Shown piece after piece: positions 1 to 5,760 of a stretch of 7,225 bases of DNA. The position numbers and the translations under genes are program-made. How positions within the stretch are numbered: the first letter of the stretch is position 1; every line of letters begins with the position of its first letter. Source of the DNA: an uncultured Collinsella sp. GTDB lineage: Bacteria > Actinomycetota > Coriobacteriia > Coriobacteriales > Coriobacteriaceae. The stretch lies in assembly GCA_902495945.1 (NCBI GenBank), contig CABUZD010000087.1, forward strand, positions 1 through 7,225. Direction: 5' to 3'. The notes beneath the pieces are model-generated. The model had not been told where the DNA came from. It searched no databases and worked only from the letters and a program-made list of their open reading frames with translations.

Positions 1-408
1 CCGTCGTTTTGGATGCTCACGCTTCCCGTCGCGCTCGCTGCAGCTGGCGTACTTGCCGAGATCTTCCGTGCCGGCGTCAACGCCGTGCCGCGCGGCCAGG
101 TCGAAGCCGCCCAGGCACTCGGTCTCTCCAAGGCTAAAATCACCTTTAAAATCGTGTTGCCGCAGGCGATTCGGTTTATTATTCCGTCGTTGATTTCGCA
201 GCTCGTGGTCGTAGTCAAAGACACCACCGTCGCCTATGTGGTGAGCTACCCCGACCTCATGCAAAATGCCCGCGTGCTCATTACCAACTACGATGCTCTC
301 GTGTCGGTCTACCTGGTTATCGCGGTCATCTACATCCTCATCAACGTCGCGATCAACAAGGCCGCTGTCTACGTTTCGCACAAGACCGGCGCGACCATCA
401 TCCGCTAA
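1..408 (+). CDS. Amino-acid ABC transporter permease, C-terminal part (5' end outside window)
   Basis: The reading frame is open from the first base and stops with TAA at 406-408, so 135 residues of the C-terminal half are visible; family members are usually about 220-300 residues. The protein is an inner-membrane subunit of a polar amino-acid importer (PAAT family, HisM/GlnP/GluD type). The EAA loop that docks onto the ATPase is clear at visible residues 35-56 (EAAQALGLSK followed by KIVLPQA). After it come the family-typical segments IPSLISQLVVVVKDT and a last membrane helix at about 101-117, then a short basic tail. The ATP-binding subunit follows 36 nt downstream, so the two are almost certainly cotranscribed; a binding protein and possibly a second permease are expected upstream. 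The sequence resembles GluD-type glutamate permeases, but substrate cannot be fixed from this subunit. The ATG at 13-15 is internal, not the real start. Confidence 0.9.
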   Translation, partial: PSFWMLTLPVALAAAGVLAEIFRAGVNAVPRGQVEAAQALGLSKAKITFKIVLPQAIRFIIPSLISQLVVVVKDTTVAYVVSYPDLMQNARVLITNYDALVSVYLVIAVIYILINVAINKAAVYVSHKTGATIIR

Positions 409-444
409 CGCTTTGCCATTTCGAGTCATAAGGAGCCGAGCACC

Positions 445-1209
445 ATGGCACAGAGCACCTCTTCCACCGGCAATCAGCCGCTGATCGAGCTCAGACACGT
501 CGATAAGCACTATGGCGATCTGCACGTCCTCAACGACATCAATCTCTCGGTCGACCGCGGCGAGGTCGTCGTTGTGATCGGTCCCTCGGGCTCGGGCAAG
601 TCGACCATGTGCCGCACCATCAACCGCCTGGAAACCATCGACTCGGGCGAGATCCTCATCGAGGGCGAGCCCCTGCCGCAGGAAGGCAAGGATCTTGCCC
701 GCATGCGCGCCGAGCTGGGCATGGTGTTTCAGCAGTTCAACCTGTTCGCACATATGACCGTACTGCAGAACGTCATGCTGGGACCGGTTGATGTGCTGGG
801 CGTCTCCAAGGACGAAGCCCGTGAGCGCGCCATGGGCCTGCTGGGCCGCGTGGGCGTGGCCGAGCAGGCCGATAAGGTGCCCGCACAGCTCTCGGGCGGC
901 CAGCAACAGCGCGTAGCCATCGCCCGCTCGCTTGCCATGCAGCCCAAGGCCATGCTCTTTGACGAGCCCACGAGTGCCCTCGATCCCGAGATGATCAACG
1001 AGGTGCTCGAGGTCATGGTCCGTCTGGCCCAGCAGGGCATGACGATGATCGTCATCACGCACGAGATGAACTTTGCCCGCCGCGTAGCCGACCGCGTCGT
1101 GTTTATGGCCGACGGCCAGATTGTGGAAACCGGCACGCCCGACGAGTTCTTCGACCACCCCCAGACCAAGCGCGCCCAGGACTTCCTCAACTCCATCAAG
1201 GGCCACTAA
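445..1209 (+). CDS. Amino-acid ABC transporter ATP-binding protein (GlnQ/GluA family)
   Basis: This 254-residue protein is a complete, normal-length nucleotide-binding subunit of a polar amino-acid importer; it hydrolyses ATP on the cytoplasmic face of the permease. Visible motifs are Walker A GPSGSGKST (46-54), the Q-loop in VFQQFNLF (94-101), signature LSGGQQQR (149-156), Walker B MLFDEP (170-175), D-loop SALD (177-180) and the switch histidine in VITHEM (H206). The FNLFAHMTVLQNVMLGP stretch and the C-terminal GTPDEFFDHPQTKRAQDFL stretch are typical of the GlnQ/HisP/ArtP branch. The ATG at 445 has an AAGGAG SD at 430-435 with 9 nt spacing, which decides the start. It lies 36 nt after the permease, whose EAA loop it should contact. 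Glutamine or glutamate is the likely substrate by family resemblance, but arginine or histidine cannot be excluded. Confidence 0.96.
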   Translation: MAQSTSSTGNQPLIELRHVDKHYGDLHVLNDINLSVDRGEVVVVIGPSGSGKSTMCRTINRLETIDSGEILIEGEPLPQEGKDLARMRAELGMVFQQFNLFAHMTVLQNVMLGPVDVLGVSKDEARERAMGLLGRVGVAEQADKVPAQLSGGQQQRVAIARSLAMQPKAMLFDEPTSALDPEMINEVLEVMVRLAQQGMTMIVITHEMNFARRVADRVVFMADGQIVETGTPDEFFDHPQTKRAQDFLNSIKGH

Positions 1210-1220
1210 CCCAATTGCCA

Positions 1221-1254
1221 CGCGGGCAAATTCATCAGTAACGTTTGCCCCGCG
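1221..1254. other. Intergenic hairpin between ATPase and amidohydrolase genes
   Basis: CGCGGGCAAA at 1221-1230 pairs with TTTGCCCCGCG at 1244-1254, giving a 10-bp stem with one bulged C and a 13-nt loop. There is no T-run on its 3' side, so it is not a good intrinsic terminator. It may partly separate expression of the transporter from the next gene or stabilise the upstream mRNA 3' end. It could also be chance in a GC-rich gap. Confidence 0.4.
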
Positions 1255-1296
1255 CCACCCCTGTGCCATGTCCACCCGGATTCGAAAGCCGCAACC

Positions 1297-2106
1297 ATGA
1301 TCGGAACCCGCACATCATCGTCCTACACTCCGCACGTCGACGTCGACCCCGCCGACCGCCCACTCATCCTCGTCGCACCGCGTTGGGAAGAAGCAAAGCC
1401 GTTTTTGAGCGAGACGCTCTCCCCCAACGAGGAAATCGCAAGTGTCTTTGTCGATGCCATTCTTGCCGCCGGCGGCCTGCCGCTGCAGATGTCCATCACC
1501 GAGGACATTGAGGTCATCCGTCATTACGTGGAAATCGCTGACGGTATCGCCATTCCCGGCGGCCCCGATGTCAATCCCAAACGTTGGGGCGATGATCGAC
1601 CCTACAACCCCACCCTCTGCTGCGAAATCCGCGATAGCTTTGAGTTTAAGCTGGTCGACGAGGTACTCCGCGCCAAAAAGCCGCTCTTTACCACCTGCCG
1701 CGGCACGCAGCTGCTCAACGTCGCCACCGGCGGCACCCTGTGCATGGACGTGCCGAGCCTGGGTGCGCGCGAGGGTCGCACGCAGTGGCGCCACACCCAC
1801 GTGCTCAACGATCCCGTGCACCCCGTCGAGGTCGTGCCGGGCTCGCTGCTGGAACGCGCGGTTGGCGGGCACAGGCTAATCCAGACCAACTCCGCACACC
1901 ACTGCTGCGTCGACCGTCTGGGTAAGAGCACGCGCTTGATCGCCAAGGCAACCGACGGCGTTCCCGAGTGCATCGAAGTCGAAGGCCAGCCTTTCTGCCT
2001 GGGCGTACAATGGCACCCTGAGTACACCTGGCAGACGCTCGAGACCGACTTTAACCTGTGGAAGTCGTTTGTCGAGGCAGCGTCCAAGGTAAAGCAGGCC
2101 CGCTAG
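1297..2106 (+). CDS. Gamma-glutamyl-gamma-aminobutyrate hydrolase family protein (peptidase C26, PuuD-like)
   Basis: This 269-residue cytoplasmic protein has a class I glutamine-amidotransferase fold. PuuD-type members cut the gamma-glutamyl amide bond, releasing glutamate from gamma-glutamyl-GABA or related compounds. Visible landmarks are the oxyanion-strand motif GIAIPGGPDVNP (83-94), the nucleophile elbow TTCRGTQLLNVATGG with Cys134 (132-146), NSAHHCCVDRLG (198-209, C26 type) and the acid-base pair in VQWHPEYT (His240, Glu242). The triad is intact and the length is normal for the family (about 240-270). The residue pair before the nucleophile is TT rather than the commoner GI. The ATG at 1297 is the first start codon in this frame, but its SD is poor: no purine-rich GGAGG-like sequence lies 5-12 nt upstream. 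The gene follows the transporter ATPase by 87 nt on the same strand, suggesting a link between uptake and use of glutamyl compounds. Exact substrate is unproven. Confidence 0.92.
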   Translation: MIGTRTSSSYTPHVDVDPADRPLILVAPRWEEAKPFLSETLSPNEEIASVFVDAILAAGGLPLQMSITEDIEVIRHYVEIADGIAIPGGPDVNPKRWGDDRPYNPTLCCEIRDSFEFKLVDEVLRAKKPLFTTCRGTQLLNVATGGTLCMDVPSLGAREGRTQWRHTHVLNDPVHPVEVVPGSLLERAVGGHRLIQTNSAHHCCVDRLGKSTRLIAKATDGVPECIEVEGQPFCLGVQWHPEYTWQTLETDFNLWKSFVEAASKVKQAR

Positions 2107-2139
2107 CTCGCAAGCCACACAAGTTAAAGCCTCCTAAAC

Positions 2140-2181
2140 CAGGGGGGGGCGGACACCAGCCACGGTGCCCGCCCCCCCCTG
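2140..2181. terminator. GC-rich hairpin between convergent genes, probable bidirectional terminator
   Basis: The arms 2140-2157 and 2164-2181 pair over 18 positions with a single A/C mismatch (2153/2168) and a 6-nt loop (AGCCAC). The core is an uninterrupted run of eight G (2142-2149) against eight C (2172-2179). It sits 33 nt after the stop of the plus-strand hydrolase gene and 38 nt after the stop of the minus-strand permease gene, the expected place for a shared terminator. The T-tracts are weak on both sides (TATTT on plus, GGTTTAGG on minus), so termination would depend on stem strength. Confidence 0.65.
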
Positions 2182-2219
2182 TATTTGGTATGCTCGGTAT
2201 GGTCATCCCTCACAAACAA

Positions 2220-3038
2220 TCAAAGAAATCTCGACCGCAATCGGTCGACGGTAAAGCAGATGGCAAAAACGCTTGCTACGTTTATTAGGCAGTCAATTAG
2301 AATCGAAATGCATTGACTATTCCCCAACGGGGTCACGCCACAAATCCACATGAGCATCGAGGCTGGAAGCGGAAGCATGGAATTGGCCCCGAGCTGTATG
2401 TAAATCGCCACGACGTTGACAAGCAACAGCATGCCAATCGGACCGAAGCCGGACCCAAAATAGGAAACAACAATTACGCAAGAAATCACGTATGCAAGGC
2501 AGGCAGCGGCAGCAAGAACAAGTCGATAGCAAAATACATGCAGGTTGAAATACTGCTGAGCATACAAAACGATCGCGCAGTTAAGACAGTACAAAACGAC
2601 ACTCGACAGGATAAACGCGCCCAAAAGGGCAAAAGAAGACAGCACCACTCGCGCAACGATAGCGCACACACGCTTCCCTCCCCGAGCCTCCGACAACCCC
2701 CACGGTTCCTCAATAAAGCCCGAACTGACAAAGCGCGGCACAATGCAAGCCGCGATGAACGGAAAGAACAATGCATGAGCCAACGGGGCTACGTTGAACA
2801 GCAGACCGCGAAAAACCTCTGCATTACCAAATAGAAGGACATCCTCTGCCGACAGCAGAAGCGTCGGGTCTGGGAAAAAGCCCAAGAAACTGTTCTCACG
2901 GAGGCTACAGAACCACATCGGGAAAGAATTAAGCTGCAATACCACCATGCACGCATAAATTACCAGGATTAAAGCGTACGTCCATTTGCTCACATGCTTC
3001 AATTCTGACTGGAGGAGTCTTTTAATCTGACGAGCCAT
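2220..3038 (-). CDS. ABC-2 type exporter membrane subunit (second permease of the operon)
   Basis: This 272-residue, very hydrophobic protein has about six predicted membrane segments by eye (roughly residues 19-37, 80-103, 130-158, 170-193, 198-216 and 245-264) and a basic N-terminus (MARQIKRLLQSELK), the pattern of ABC-2 exporter permeases. It is the last gene of an ATPase-permease-permease operon and overlaps the preceding permease by 17 nt, implying translational coupling. I chose the ATG at 3038 over the in-frame GTG at 3047 because a GGGGG SD-like stretch (3051-3047) stands 8 nt before the ATG and overlaps the GTG. Third positions are less G/C-biased than in the flanking genes. Pairing with a dissimilar permease of equal size recalls LanE/LanG or BcrB-type immunity subunits; that role is inferred. 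No catalytic residues are expected in this subunit. Confidence 0.8.
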   Translation of the reverse strand: MARQIKRLLQSELKHVSKWTYALILVIYACMVVLQLNSFPMWFCSLRENSFLGFFPDPTLLLSAEDVLLFGNAEVFRGLLFNVAPLAHALFFPFIAACIVPRFVSSGFIEEPWGLSEARGGKRVCAIVARVVLSSFALLGAFILSSVVLYCLNCAIVLYAQQYFNLHVFCYRLVLAAAACLAYVISCVIVVSYFGSGFGPIGMLLLVNVVAIYIQLGANSMLPLPASMLMWICGVTPLGNSQCISILIDCLINVASVFAICFTVDRLRSRFL

Positions 3039-3846
3039 TGAGCACACCCCCAGCGCGAAAGCTCAAGAGAGCGTAAATCAATACCGATAGACAACTGGCT
3101 GCCACGCCATATCCCAGAAGCGTCAGCTGCCCCATATCGCTATACCCAAGGGCACATCCGACTCCAAGGTACGGCCCCGGAAGAAAGAAGATCCATCGCA
3201 AGGACGGTATGGGTGTCTGAAGGTAAGTTCCGTAGAGCGTCAAGCTCATGACAAATCCGATTATTACCACAGCCCCGCTCAATACGGCGCTGCCTGTAAT
3301 CCGATAGATAGTCACCGTCTCCAACGCAACCGATATCACCAATACGGCGTTAATCATCATCGCGGGCAAAAATGCAGCCAGCATGCTATACGCATAGTTT
3401 TGCCCTCCACGTGTTATCGCTATTGCAAACAGAAGAAGGCAAAGCGCACTATATGCTGCGCCGATTATTAAAGCAGACGAAAGTACATGTGCCAGAGCCC
3501 CGTTAAAGCAGGCAAGACCTCTTGCTGAAGAAATTCGGTATCCCTCTTCATAGCCGCGCTCCTGTAAAATCGCCAGGCAAACGATGAGCGGAACGAACAG
3601 AGAGGTGCCGGCAAAAGCACTGCGCACAAGGGACTCATCGGGTGCAGAAGGATCGATTACATTCCAGCAGAAGCCAATATCCTCCCCAAAAACGCTATTG
3701 CCAAAGGCGAGCAACGTTGTTCCGTTTTTTAGAAAGATGCCGAAGAGAAGGCCGAACGCCAGCATAAGCGCAAGACCAAACTTCGCCGGAAACATCCTGT
3801 GCAAACGCATCATATCTGCCTTTATGGGATGAATCGCCCGCTTCAT
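3022..3846 (-). CDS. ABC-2 type exporter membrane subunit (first permease, lantibiotic-immunity-like)
   Basis: The 274-residue product has about six membrane segments by eye (around 21-39, 79-95, 118-145, 155-178, 186-206 and 240-263). A large non-membrane loop (about 40-78) lies between the first two, followed by a charged ERGYEEGYRISSARG stretch (96-110) resembling the E-x-G-T/Y element seen after the second helix in LanE/LanG and BcrB-type permeases. Its ATG overlaps the ATPase stop codon by 4 nt (ATGA at 3846-3843), and its own end overlaps the next permease. It should form the membrane channel, as a heterodimer with the second permease, for export of a peptide or lipid-like substrate powered by the neighbouring ATPase. 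Antimicrobial-peptide immunity or efflux is the best guess from architecture; substrate is unknown. Confidence 0.82.
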   Translation of the reverse strand: MKRAIHPIKADMMRLHRMFPAKFGLALMLAFGLLFGIFLKNGTTLLAFGNSVFGEDIGFCWNVIDPSAPDESLVRSAFAGTSLFVPLIVCLAILQERGYEEGYRISSARGLACFNGALAHVLSSALIIGAAYSALCLLLFAIAITRGGQNYAYSMLAAFLPAMMINAVLVISVALETVTIYRITGSAVLSGAVVIIGFVMSLTLYGTYLQTPIPSLRWIFFLPGPYLGVGCALGYSDMGQLTLLGYGVAASCLSVLIYALLSFRAGGVLNGSSD

Positions 3847-4604
3847 AGCGAGACCGCCTTCATCAAGCGCCTGTAATACTCTTTTAGGGACGACGCCTCA
3901 TCCCTTATGACGTCCATCGGTTCCTTTTTCAGCAGTTCGCCGTCATGAATAAACACGCAACTTGTTGCAACTGATGCCAACTCATCCAAATCATGGCTAG
4001 AGATGAGCATGGTCTTACCCTGTTCTCGATTCAATCGACCGATAAGGGCCCATATACTCTCGATGCCCAGCGGGTCCAACCCGTTTGCTGGCTCATCAAA
4101 AATAAGCAGATCAGTGTCACCCAACAAAGCCGTAGCTATATCCAGCCGCCGTTTCATTCCCAGAGAAAAACTGCTCACGCTCTTTTTCTCTTCGACGTCC
4201 AGCCCGACTAGGCTCAAAACGCGAGGAATCTCACGATTCGCATCAAGCCCCCATTCCAAACATCGGATTTGGAGATTCTCAACCGCACTGAGGGATTGGT
4301 ATGCTCCGCTGGAATCTGGCACATAGCCGACACGCGTCCGCATCAAGCCAAGCTCTCTTTTTGATTTGCCTCCAAAGAGCTCCACGCTCCCCGACGATGG
4401 CTCACAGAGGCCCAGCACTATTTTAATAAGCGTGCTTTTACCCGCCCCGTTTGCACCAACAAGGGCACAGAGCTCAGACTGATGCACCTCGAAGGAAACG
4501 TCATGCAAAACGTGCCGTTTCCCGTAGCGTTTTGAAACTTTTGATAGCTTTATCGCTGATGCGTTCATTGGACCCCCGTTCTGCTTGATAGAAAAATCGC
4601 TCAT
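3843..4604 (-). CDS. ABC transporter ATP-binding protein (BcrA/LanF-like exporter ATPase)
   Basis: This 253-residue nucleotide-binding subunit is the first gene of a three-gene exporter operon. Motifs: Walker A GANGAGKST (50-58), signature FSLGMKRRLDIA (146-157), Walker B LLIFDEPANGLD (166-177) and switch histidine in ISSHDLDEL (H204). The SFSLGMKRRL signature and the GLDPLGIESIW and ISSHDLDE wording place it in the CcmA/BcrA/LanF group of ABC-2 exporters. The Q-loop position in VGYVPDSSGAY carries Asp97 instead of Gln; Glu or another acid is common here in BcrA/LanF proteins. The ATG at 4604 has a GAAGGA SD about 6 nt upstream. An alternative ATG at codon 13 also follows a GGGGG stretch, so a shorter N-terminus is possible. 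Transcription should start from the promoter at 4671-4643. It presumably drives antimicrobial-peptide or lipid export. Confidence 0.92.
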   Translation of the reverse strand: MSDFSIKQNGGPMNASAIKLSKVSKRYGKRHVLHDVSFEVHQSELCALVGANGAGKSTLIKIVLGLCEPSSGSVELFGGKSKRELGLMRTRVGYVPDSSGAYQSLSAVENLQIRCLEWGLDANREIPRVLSLVGLDVEEKKSVSSFSLGMKRRLDIATALLGDTDLLIFDEPANGLDPLGIESIWALIGRLNREQGKTMLISSHDLDELASVATSCVFIHDGELLKKEPMDVIRDEASSLKEYYRRLMKAVSL

Positions 4605-4621
4605 ATCGTTCCTTCTTTCCT

Positions 4622-4657
4622 TTATTGTTTTCCATTGCTGTTATTGTTTTTCGATAA
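4622..4657. promoter_or_regulatory. Candidate operator at exporter promoter: half-site plus tandem partial copy
   Basis: TATTGTTTTTCGATAA at 4642-4657 (plus strand) matches TATCGTTGTTCGATAA of the operator before the DUF2975 gene (minus strand, 5701-5686) at 14 of 16 positions. It lies across the spacer and -10 of the exporter promoter. TTATTGTTTT is repeated exactly at 4622-4631 and 4641-4650, 19 bp apart, the downstream copy falling in the mRNA leader. The placement suits repression by the adjacent HTH protein. That protein's binding is inferred; the sequence match is directly visible. Confidence 0.5.
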
Positions 4658-4671
4658 CTAATATTTGTCAA
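4643..4671 (-). promoter_or_regulatory. Promoter of the ABC exporter operon
   Basis: On the minus strand a perfect -35 box TTGACA (4671-4666) is followed by a 17-nt spacer and a -10-like AACAAT (4648-4643, 4 of 6 to consensus). This would start transcription near 4636, about 30 nt before the ATPase start codon. It begins just after the terminator of the regulator operon, so the exporter has its own transcription start. The weak -10 embedded in the candidate operator is consistent with a regulated promoter. Confidence 0.6.
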
Positions 4672-4679
4672 GATAATCT

Positions 4680-4714
4680 AAAAGAAGGGACCCGTGTTAG
4701 ACACGGGTCCCTTC
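4680..4714 (-). terminator. Intrinsic terminator of the DUF2975/HTH operon
   Basis: A perfect 14-bp stem is formed by GAAGGGACCCGTGT (4684-4697) and ACACGGGTCCCTTC (4701-4714) with a 3-nt loop. Read on the minus strand it ends in TTTT (4683-4680) followed by AT-rich DNA. It begins 34 nt after the stop codon of the HTH gene. On the plus strand no T-run follows, so it acts on minus-strand transcripts. Confidence 0.85.
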
Positions 4715-4748
4715 ACGCTGATACTTCGTTTTAGTTGTTCGCCTTAAG

Positions 4749-5078
4749 CTACTCGTCACTCAAATCGACAGCAAAGACTGATGTCGGAAGCGACGCCTCA
4801 TTGCCTCCGCCGTCCCGCATCTGTCTCACGACATTTTTTGCGCGCTCGACAATAAGCTCCTCAAGCTCTTTCTCGCTCACGCGCTGAATAATATCTCCCG
4901 GTTGACAATCAAGTTCATCACAGATATCGAGCAGCGTCTTAAGGCGAATAGCTTTTATTTTTCCGTTTCTAAGCTTTGAAATATTAGCCGGAGTATGCCC
5001 CGTCGCCCGAATCAGATCAGCGCTAGTCTTTCCGGTCTTAAGCAGCTGCGTCTCAAGCTCGATGATGAGATAGCTCAT
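4749..5078 (-). CDS. Small XRE-family (Cro/C1-type) HTH regulator, YozG-like
   Basis: The 109-residue cytoplasmic protein carries a Cro/C1-type HTH over about residues 6-66. The turn region reads TSADLIRATGHTPANISKLRNGK (broken here as 19-38 plus GK), and DICDELDCQPGDII (51-64) is the usual end of the short YozG-like HTH family. A charged helix (68-88, rich in Glu, Arg and Lys) and a loose acidic tail extend it by about 40 residues beyond the minimal family. A strong AGGAGG SD (5088-5083) lies 4 nt before the ATG and overlaps the stop codon of the DUF2975 gene, with an 8-nt gap between the genes. Bacillus subtilis yoaS/yozG and many Firmicutes have the same DUF2975-HTH pairing. The likely targets are its own operon (5668-5701) and the exporter promoter (4622-4657), inferred from shared sites. 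Confidence 0.88.
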   Translation of the reverse strand: MSYLIIELETQLLKTGKTSADLIRATGHTPANISKLRNGKIKAIRLKTLLDICDELDCQPGDIIQRVSEKELEELIVERAKNVVRQMRDGGGNEASLPTSVFAVDLSDE

Positions 5079-5086
5079 GCTTCCTC

Positions 5087-5647
5087 CTACACAAGCTCGT
5101 CAGACTGCTCTTGGAGCAGCGAGGCATAACTCCAGATCACCGAGATACACAGACAGACAGCCGCGCCGATAAGCGACCCCGCATCAAAGGCAACGCCTTG
5201 GCAAATCTCAATAACGAAGGAATGAGGCACAACGTAAAGCTCCAGCCCACCAATGGTAAGATTGACCGATCCGTAGGCACCAATAAGCGAAACCGCGGCG
5301 TTAACAGCAAAGGCAAGCGCAAGAACACGGATAAGCCGCACATGCGTCTTGGTAAAGGGCGAGACGCCTCGCGAGATGTTACGGCTGATCCCACACAGAA
5401 CGACAAGCGAAATACCCACGACGAGTGCCAGGCACAGTCCGCTTGGGATAACGATGCACCCGCCATCGAGAAGCGTCACGACGCCGAAAGAATCGACAGA
5501 AGCAACGTTTGCAACCGCATACCAGATCACGTAAACAACCAACGCGGCAAAAGCGACGAGCATCCCTGCAAAAACGACTGCCATGCAAAAGCCAAGCTTC
5601 CTGATATTTTCGCCCGCTTTGGCCATACGCTGAACGCTGTTAGACAT
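5087..5647 (-). CDS. DUF2975 family four-helix membrane protein (YoaS-like), partner of the HTH regulator
   Basis: From the ATG at 5647 the product is 186 residues with four predicted membrane segments (about 19-46, 67-87, 104-124 and 153-175). The ISRGVSPFTKTHVRLIRVLA stretch (91-110) between helices 2 and 3 and the C-terminal LLQEQSDELV are typical of DUF2975. The frame is open further upstream to a GTG at 5746, but that start lacks an SD and would run through the palindromic operator; the ATG at 5647 has a GAGGGT SD (5659-5654) 6 nt away. It is the first gene of a two-gene operon with the HTH regulator 8 nt downstream. The molecular function of DUF2975 is not established; the steady pairing with small HTH proteins suggests a membrane sensor or anti-repressor. 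Given the exporter next door, sensing of envelope stress or the exported compound is plausible but unproven. Confidence 0.82.
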   Translation of the reverse strand: MSNSVQRMAKAGENIRKLGFCMAVVFAGMLVAFAALVVYVIWYAVANVASVDSFGVVTLLDGGCIVIPSGLCLALVVGISLVVLCGISRNISRGVSPFTKTHVRLIRVLALAFAVNAAVSLIGAYGSVNLTIGGLELYVVPHSFVIEICQGVAFDAGSLIGAAVCLCISVIWSYASLLQEQSDELV

Positions 5648-5653
5648 ACACTC

Positions 5654-5659
5654 ACCCTC
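5654..5659 (-). promoter_or_regulatory. Ribosome binding site that decides the DUF2975 start
   Basis: GAGGGT on the minus strand lies 6 nt before the ATG at 5647. The longer in-frame alternative (GTG at 5746) has only pyrimidine-rich DNA in front of it, so this site argues for the 186-residue product. Confidence 0.55.
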
Positions 5660-5667
5660 ATCAACTC

Positions 5668-5701
5668 TATCGTTATTCGAACAGTTTATCGAACAACGAT
5701 A
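5668..5701. promoter_or_regulatory. 34-bp imperfect palindrome, candidate autoregulatory operator of the DUF2975/HTH operon
   Basis: TATCGTTATTCGA at 5668-5680 (plus strand) faces TATCGTTGTTCGA on the minus strand (5701-5689): 12 of 13 positions agree, with an 8-bp centre. Its edge lies 20 nt before the DUF2975 start codon, so it covers the expected promoter. Weak promoter-like boxes inside it (TTGTTC at 5696-5691 and AACGAT at 5674-5669 on the minus strand, 16-nt spacer) occupy the same place relative to the motif as the -10 does at the exporter promoter. The size and symmetry suit a dimeric HTH repressor, most simply the product of the second gene of this operon. Confidence 0.6.
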
Positions 5702-5760
5702 TTGATTGCATGCGGAAAGCCCCGCCAGTGCGCATAGCCCATTCACTAATCAGAAGGGGT

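Noticed and set aside
1221..1254. Hairpin considered as an intrinsic terminator after the ATPase gene
   Set aside because: No T-run follows the stem and the stem has a bulge, so I list it only as a hairpin of unknown role.
2313..2834. Plus-strand open frame of 173 codons
   Set aside because: Antisense to the second permease; low-complexity, polar translation with no domain, and the minus-strand frame fits the overlapping operon.
4605..4748. Search for a small precursor-peptide gene (lanthipeptide or similar) near the exporter
   Set aside because: The gap is filled by the promoter, repeats and terminator; no frame with an SD and a leader/core-like peptide is visible here or in 2107-2219.
5111..5737. 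Plus-strand open frame of 208 codons
   Set aside because: Antisense to the DUF2975 gene; the predicted product is rich in Arg, Asn, Asp and Lys without a fold pattern, while the minus strand gives four clean membrane helices and a DUF2975 signature.
5648..5746. N-terminal extension of the DUF2975 frame to a GTG at 5746
   Set aside because: No SD before the GTG, the added 33 residues are not hydrophobic or family-like, and the segment holds the palindromic operator.
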